Positions 58,425 to 64,000 of a stretch of DNA of 64,000 nucleotides are shown piece after piece. Origin of the DNA: Epiperipatus broadwayi (taxonomy: Eukaryota > Onychophora > Udeonychophora > Euonychophora > Peripatidae). The DNA lies in the NCBI GenBank assembly GCA_028023455.1, contig JAQFVV010000284.1, forward strand, positions 632,501 to 696,500, in the 5' to 3' direction. Numbering within the stretch: the first letter of the stretch is position 1; each line of letters starts with the position of its first letter. The notes beneath the pieces are model-generated. The model did no database searches. It was not told where the DNA came from and was given only the letters and a program-made list of their open reading frames with translations. A program made the position numbers and the translations under genes.

Positions 58425-59540
58425 AATAGATCTAGAAAAACAAAATAATTCAAATTACAACATATACAAAATGATATTAAATAATTCACCAAATATATAC
58501 ATAAAACAAAAAGAAAAATGAGAGTTCAGTAATTCTAAATCTATTCCATTAATATAATTACTAGAATGATGCTTATATGTTGGGGTAAATATATTTATAA
58601 CTATTTTTTTAAAAAAATAGATATATAGTCCCACTCCCATCTTCATGTGTATGTAAGTCATAGTAAAAATTAATGAAAGATAAGAAAAAGACCATTTACT
58701 CAAGTTGCTTAATTGTGCACTCAGAAATAAACAATTACAAGTAAATATTAAAAACTTATTAGTAAGTAATATAGTTTTGTCTATTCTAGATTTTGCACTT
58801 AATGTTAATTATATAAAAACCTTACTTGAGTTCGCATTGATGAAACAGTGTAGAATTTCCAGACGGATCTGTAAATTTACTTTTATTAATAATTATACAT
58901 ATCTATTGACGATAATCTGTTTCCCCCTTATATATATATTTACTGCTCCCACTTTTAAAATGCAGGTGATTGAATTTGAAAATGAAACATGAATACAGAA
59001 ATAAAGAAATCACAATACATGAAATTTCAAATACAAATAATAAAAATAAAAAATAAAAATAAAAATCATGTGAATAAAAAAAATATATTTATCCTGAGGA
59101 AAGCAAGCATTATTTGTCCATAGTTAAGAGTTTATAAACTTCAATGTCAATCTCCATGCATACCATTCTTGTTCATCAACTCTATTGATATTTATATATT
59201 TCATACTGCTTGATTAAAAACAAACATACCAGTTATCTCTTCTGAACATATGGCATAAATCCATTTGAAGATTGATATATGTCAGCATTTTTTAAAATAG
59301 ACATTTTGATGCTTAATTTTATAATATCATTGAAGATGACTTGGGGATGCCCATGGTAATGGCTTCAATCCAAACACATTGTAATGATTCCTTTCTTATT
59401 GACTATTATTTATAGCGTGGCTTCATTATATAAAAGTAGCTTAGTGAAATAGTCAATTTCTAGTAGGTTTAAATTTCCATTATTTCCATAATAACGAATT
59501 CAAGCTTGTACAACAAATTAAATCATTAATTCATTTAGTT
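58425..59540 (+). repeat. Dispersed repeat D, uninterrupted copy
   Basis: Paralogue of 34411-34484, 38652-39429 and 44237-44480, in the same order and orientation. It preserves the unoccupied site of the Ty3/gypsy insertion at about 59331. The ORFs 58455-58703 (-) and 58705-58992 (+) are not conserved between copies. Confidence 0.8.
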
Positions 59541-59907
59541 GTTTTTTTATTCCCTTGTGCCTACTGTTTGATGGCATTGATGTTAATCAAAAACACATAC
59601 ATATTATGATTCCAGGCTGGACGTGTAATTTTATATAAATATCAGCTTTTTTAGTTTTTGTAATAGAAATTAGAGGAACTAATAGTAAATAATATTCCTT
59701 TTTTTAAAAAAAAAAACAATTTAGAAATTCACATTCAATTTAAAAATGATACCTCAATAATTGATATTTTTTTTTCAAATATTTATTAAACAAGTACAAT
59801 GTTTACAGTGACAATTATGTATACATGGTAAATTAAAAGGAAAGCTAGAATTACAAACATAAAGAAGACTTATATGATTATAAATAAATATAAGATAGTA
59901 TTATTCT
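59541..59907. other. AT-rich stretch, nothing recognised
   Basis: No ORF or repeat match. Confidence 0.4.
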
Positions 59908-59974
59908 GGGCAAGAGTTAAACCCGAATACCTGGTCTACAGTTAACACACAAGTAGGCCAATTAAGCTCACCCA
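59908..59974 (-). other. Possible tRNA-derived sequence
   Basis: The minus strand reads TGGGTGAGCTTAATTGGCC (A-box-like) and, further on, ATTCGGGTTTAACTCTTGCCC (B-box-like with a GCCC acceptor end). Spacing is close to that of a tRNA but short of a full cloverleaf, so it may be a SINE head or a tRNA pseudogene. Confidence 0.3.
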
Positions 59975-60227
59975 AATTACCTAGACAAATTGCCTCACAC
60001 TACCAAGAGTCACTTAGTCAATCTAGAGCTTGGGCAGATCACCATTGGAAAAATCACTACAACTATGAAAGCTTAGGTATTTATGCTAAATCTGATGTGT
60101 TCAGTTAAATATTATCCATTTTGATAACATAAGGATCTGAACTTCTGATTATTAACAAAACCACTTTCAGCAATAGCTTAGACAGAAGAAACAAAGTGTT
60201 TTACCAGCAATCATCCTTACAATCCAA

Positions 60228-60518
60228 TCAGAGCCACGTTTCCTCGAATAATACTTTTGGAGCTAGGAGCATGTCACATTTTTTAAATTTTATAAATTTA
60301 TTCAGAAAGAATTTTTCCTCATGAATTACTCCAGGATTGAAAACCATTTTACAATGAGTAGACCAGAATGCATAGTTGATAAATAATGACAGCCTAATAG
60401 TAGGGATGGATCTTGTCTTAATACTGTCCTTAAGAGAGATAAGAAGGTAAAAATTCACTTTAAGGTTATCAGCAATAATCCTTCTAGACCTCCAGAGTCC
60501 ATGGCATGAGTAAACCAA
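60228..60518 (-). CDS. Unassigned 96-codon ORF in a less AT-rich block
   Basis: The block 60.2-60.54 kb has more balanced composition. The ORF encodes IRLSLFINYAFWSTHCKMVF and LLISLKDSIKTRSI among others. No domain was recognised, and another minus frame is also fairly open. It could be a host exon or an old repeat. Confidence 0.2.
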   Translation of the reverse strand: MVYSCHGLWRSRRIIADNLKVNFYLLISLKDSIKTRSIPTIRLSLFINYAFWSTHCKMVFNPGVIHEEKFFLNKFIKFKKCDMLLAPKVLFEETWL

Positions 60519-60540
60519 AGAACTTGCATTTCAATTATCA

Positions 60541-61315
60541 TGCGTGATCTGGACTTTTTAATATGAACTCTTAATATTGTGCAAGGTAAATTAATTCAAA
60601 CTGCCACCATTGAAACTAAATCTAGCTCGCCTGTCTAATCTCAAATTCTATATCAATTTCTTCTAATGTAATATTTAACTTTGTGACTGTTCTAATATGT
60701 AAATTGCTCTTAAATATTTTTTATAAGTTTAAATCTCATATGCTCTAACTTTCTTTAATTTTGGGGTGGTCATTTATTTACTACATGTTTTTATGTGTGT
60801 TTTTATTATTAATATGCCAATCTTAAGCAATCTGATGAGTTGAATTTTTAAAATCTTCTCTTCTTTTAAGTGAACCTTCATGATTTAAGTTTATTAACAT
60901 TCCCTTAAAACATGATGCATTATTAATTTATACTCTCACCAGATTGTTTTTGGAGTCAACATTTTATTTATGTTTTAGTATAAGAATATATTTGTTTAAC
61001 TCTGGATTTTCTACCCAGGGTGAATCCAGAACTCAAGCTAATTAATGCTTTGAAACTTTATTTATTTTATAAATGTTATTCAATTCAGAAAAAGTAACAT
61101 TAGTTTTTATTTCTATAACTGCTAGTTTTATTTTTACATACACTTAAAATATCAAATACAGTACTTACATATTTCAGTTATTGTAAAATCAATGAAGGTG
61201 GGATTGATATATTTTAAATAACAGAAAAGGGAAGGTGGCAAATCTTAATATATATTTTATTAAATCTTAATGTTTCTTTTACTAAGTAAAATCTTAACAT
61301 ATATTTTATTTAGAG
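60541..61315. other. AT-rich stretch, nothing recognised
   Basis: No ORF or repeat match. Confidence 0.4.
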
Positions 61316-61680
61316 AAATCTCTCTCTATATATATAAAATAGAATAAAAGAGAGATAATGATAAAGATAAAGGATGAAAATGAAATGAGAGTGTCCAATT
61401 GTAACCTAATAAAATAGAGAGAGAGGTATAAGAAGAAAAGAAAATAAAAGAGGAAGAGAATAGAGGGAGAAAATTATGAAATGGAGGTAAAAATGATGAT
61501 GATAAAGATAAATGGTGGAAATGAAATGAGAGACGCCAATTGTAACCTAATGAAATAGAGAGATAGAGAATAGAATAAAGGAGAGAGAAAAATGAAATGA
61601 GATTATAGAAAGAAATGACATGAAAAGAAATGAAATAGAATTGAAATGATATAAAATGAACTATAAATTAGAGACTCTAA
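61316..61680. repeat. GA-rich simple sequence with a duplicated unit
   Basis: GATGATAAAGATAAA, GAAATGAGAG and CCAATTGTAACCTAAT occur twice in the same order (near 61355-61430 and 61495-61565), embedded in GAGA and GAAATGA runs. Confidence 0.75.
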
Positions 61681-63452
61681 ACGACTCGGCTGAGTGGGGT
61701 TACAATAAATTTAAAGAAAAGAAATGATGATACAGAGATGTATAATCAAATAAAGGTCAAATCCAATACTGATAAACTATAACTACTACAGCTTATTGAT
61801 ATTTTAATAAACCATATAAAAGATTAACTAAAATCACTAATGAATGCTTACCATATTAGTCCTACCAATAGATCATACACTTTCTGAATAAGACCTATGA
61901 TGTTTTATTTTATAATAATATCTTATAGAATTATATTTACCTAAACAACAAGAGTAAATAACCTCAGGGATTTTAAAACTAACATTCTTGTGTAAAATTA
62001 AAGTTTAAGTTACGTTGCCTAACAAAGAATTACTGTAATGAATAAATAAGTGACAGCTGACCATAAAATAATTATAATATGTTCAATCTTAAAATAAAAA
62101 ACAAGACAAATATTAATTCATAAAATTTAATGAACCAATTAAAATTTAACTAATAATGGCCTATTATCTAAGATATTACTTGAGCAAAGAAAAGAGCAAG
62201 GGTACTTTTAATGCCTTTCCATACTCATAGACAACCACTAAAGACCTCAAATGCAAATGGATTATAATTCTTTAAATATATAAGATTGAAGATGATGATG
62301 GATGATGTGCAGTGAATATAAGATAAGGTAATGTGCAGCTTTTAAAATAATATTAATTAAAATATTCTTCTAAAGTACTAATATTGTTAATCTGATATTG
62401 CATAATCTTTAGTCTGAAAAGATATACTGATAATTTGAAAAAAATAAACTTTTACTTAAGTATTTAACTATGTATCTGCTATAATGCAATTATCTGCATT
62501 TGTGATTCCATATGAGAATCATTTACTTTAACATAGCTTTTTTTTTAATTTTCAAGACAGTATCAATTGTATTTAATTAACTTAGAATCTATTTGTAAAT
62601 TTCTGAATTGAAGATTCATTAACTTTAAAATTTTAAAATTTTGTGAACTTGGAACCCAAGACAATAATATATTTTCATATAAAAGTACAACAAACAAAAC
62701 AAAACTTTTGAAATAATAATAATGTGATTTATTAATAATGAGAAGAAATGTTTATAAATATAGTGGAATACAAACAGTGCCAATACCGCACTAAGATTTT
62801 ATATAATTATTTGGACTAATTAATAACATTATTGTGTCATCTACTAATCAGAATAACACACAGAACTATGTTTATATTGAAAACCCTAAGCTTGATTTTA
62901 TACTCCTCAACTTAACAAATGCTAAGTTGGAGTAAGCATATTCAACAATACTTTTTAAAATATCATCACTAGTTTCACAGATATAACTAATATCACAACT
63001 AGATATATCTTTATATTAGGTTAAGCTAATACTAAAATTAAACCAACTTAAGTGTATGGGACAATCATTCATCAGAGATCAGTTATACTTTTTTTAAAAT
63101 AACTTTAGTCCACATAAAATTATTCCCTCAATGTTTTAAAGATAATGATGTAATAGACTTACAAATCCAGCGGCAAAATTCTGGATGAAAGTATTAAATT
63201 ATTATGTGTGAATTGCCACTTATACCATATGCATATTTAATATACTTTAAAATACATATAACTTATTGTTGGTTAGCTTGTGTGTGATAAAACTATCATA
63301 GCAACACAATTCAAACATTGATATACCTATGAGCCATAAATTAGCTACAACTACCTGAAGAAATACATTTCCTCGAACAAGCATATCTTATCATCACAAA
63401 TCTAAAACAAATGCAACATCACCTACTGTGGTGGAATTAGCATTAAGTCATC
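61681..63452. other. AT-rich stretch, nothing recognised
   Basis: No ORF or repeat match. Microsatellite-like GATGATGATGGATGATG at 62292-62308. Confidence 0.4.
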
Positions 63453-63656
63453 ATGAATGATAAGCAAAAATATAAAGATACTAGGCTCCTCAGAGCTGGA
63501 AAAGAATATGGTGGCTTCCAAAAATACCTAACTTCGAGGCAAAATGACGATGTCTGGAATTTATTTTCAGTACATCTGGGAACAGGAACACCCACCAGAA
63601 AAGCACAATCCTCTCATGGGATTTTCAATGCTTATAATTGTGATCATCATCACTGA
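63453..63656 (+). CDS. Unassigned 67-codon ORF
   Basis: Encodes YKDTRLLRAGKEYGGFQKYL and further mixed residues ending NCDHHH. Composition is more protein-like than the surroundings. No domain was recognised. It may be an exon or a repeat fragment. Confidence 0.2.
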   Translation: MNDKQKYKDTRLLRAGKEYGGFQKYLTSRQNDDVWNLFSVHLGTGTPTRKAQSSHGIFNAYNCDHHH

Positions 63657-64000
63657 AAAATACAATACAATACCCTATTTTTGGGGACAAGCACTATCAA
63701 ATCATGGGAATATAATATAATAAGGATGGAGGATTTCCTTGACTCCATAAGGCATAATCAAAAATTATAAACTAAGCCTAACTCTTGAGGCTAACAAATT
63801 CTAACTAATAGCAAGATATATACTTCACTTAAACTGACTAAATAAATCATTTTTATATAGCGCGATGTTTGTAAACTGTAATATTTAAAACAGCATTATG
63901 CTGTTGCACATGCGCTTTGAAGATTTTAACTATAAATGAATGACTACTAAGTCTTTGGAAAAGATCAAAGACTTTATCATGTGGTTGAGTGTTAGTATTC
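63657..64000. other. Window end, nothing recognised
   Basis: AT-rich sequence with no ORF. Confidence 0.35.

Noticed and set aside
58455-58992. Two ORFs in repeat D
   Set aside because: The frames are not kept open in the other copy at 38.65-39.4 kb.
61316-61680. Possible CRISPR-like repeat array
   Set aside because: Units are GA-rich simple sequence without regular spacers, and the context is a eukaryotic genome.

Overview
This window is AT-rich, repeat-dense nuclear DNA of an invertebrate animal. The evidence is long intergenic AT-rich stretches, an exon with a canonical GT-AAGT splice donor, and a broad set of metazoan transposons: Penelope-like elements with GIY-YIG endonucleases, RTE-type and other LINEs, a Ty3/gypsy LTR element, hAT and Merlin DNA transposons, tRNA-derived SINE material and many foldback elements. 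I cannot name the species. A flatworm, mollusc or cnidarian with an AT-rich genome would fit.

Host genes are sparse. Two partial genes on the + strand stand out. At 14716-14922 there is a terminal coding exon whose start resembles the end of a guanylate cyclase catalytic domain (TYWLIGK) and whose tail ends in RRVSF. At 49548-50193 there is a first exon with a signal peptide and an ANF-receptor-like ligand-binding region, followed by a splice donor. Together they suggest two receptor guanylate cyclase genes arranged head to tail, the first ending and the second beginning here, with about 34.6 kb of transposon-filled DNA between them. A few other short ORFs (22451-22732 -, 60228-60518 -, 63453-63656 +) are unassigned.

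Layout: 1-9446 is AT-rich background with a LINE 3' end beside a hairpin (4.0-4.5 kb), a decayed gypsy remnant (5.9-7.1 kb) and a T-rich degenerate tandem repeat (7.5-8.1 kb). 9447-14470 is a large non-coding element with short inverted termini (ATTGTRACC). An inverted second copy lies at 51696-56627. 15.8-18.7 kb is a decayed RTE-type LINE. 19.0-20.8 kb holds three foldback elements and fragments of a Penelope-like element (PLE) and a LINE. 21411-22285 is a deleted Merlin element. 23.4-24.0 kb is a tRNA-SINE inverted dimer. 25735-28513 is an hAT element with a perfect 8-bp target duplication. 31.4-32.8 kb is a decayed PLE of another lineage. 36.3-38.6 kb is a head-to-head PLE pair carrying hammerhead-ribozyme-like motifs. 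39430-44236 is a Ty3/gypsy element with two LTRs, inserted in a repeat whose uninterrupted paralogue lies at 58.5-59.5 kb. 46.8-48.9 kb holds a MITE, a hairpin and a LINE 3' part. 50.2-51.7 kb is a second head-to-head PLE pair inside the receptor intron. 56.6-64 kb is mostly unannotated AT-rich DNA with a recent 105-bp tandem duplication and a GA-rich repeat.

The most noteworthy signals are the hammerhead-like motifs in the PLEs (helix II changes that keep or add pairing between copies, and a U3-A8 substitution for the usual C3-G8 pair), the roughly 5-kb inverted non-coding element pair, and the tendency of unrelated elements to abut TA dinucleotide runs.
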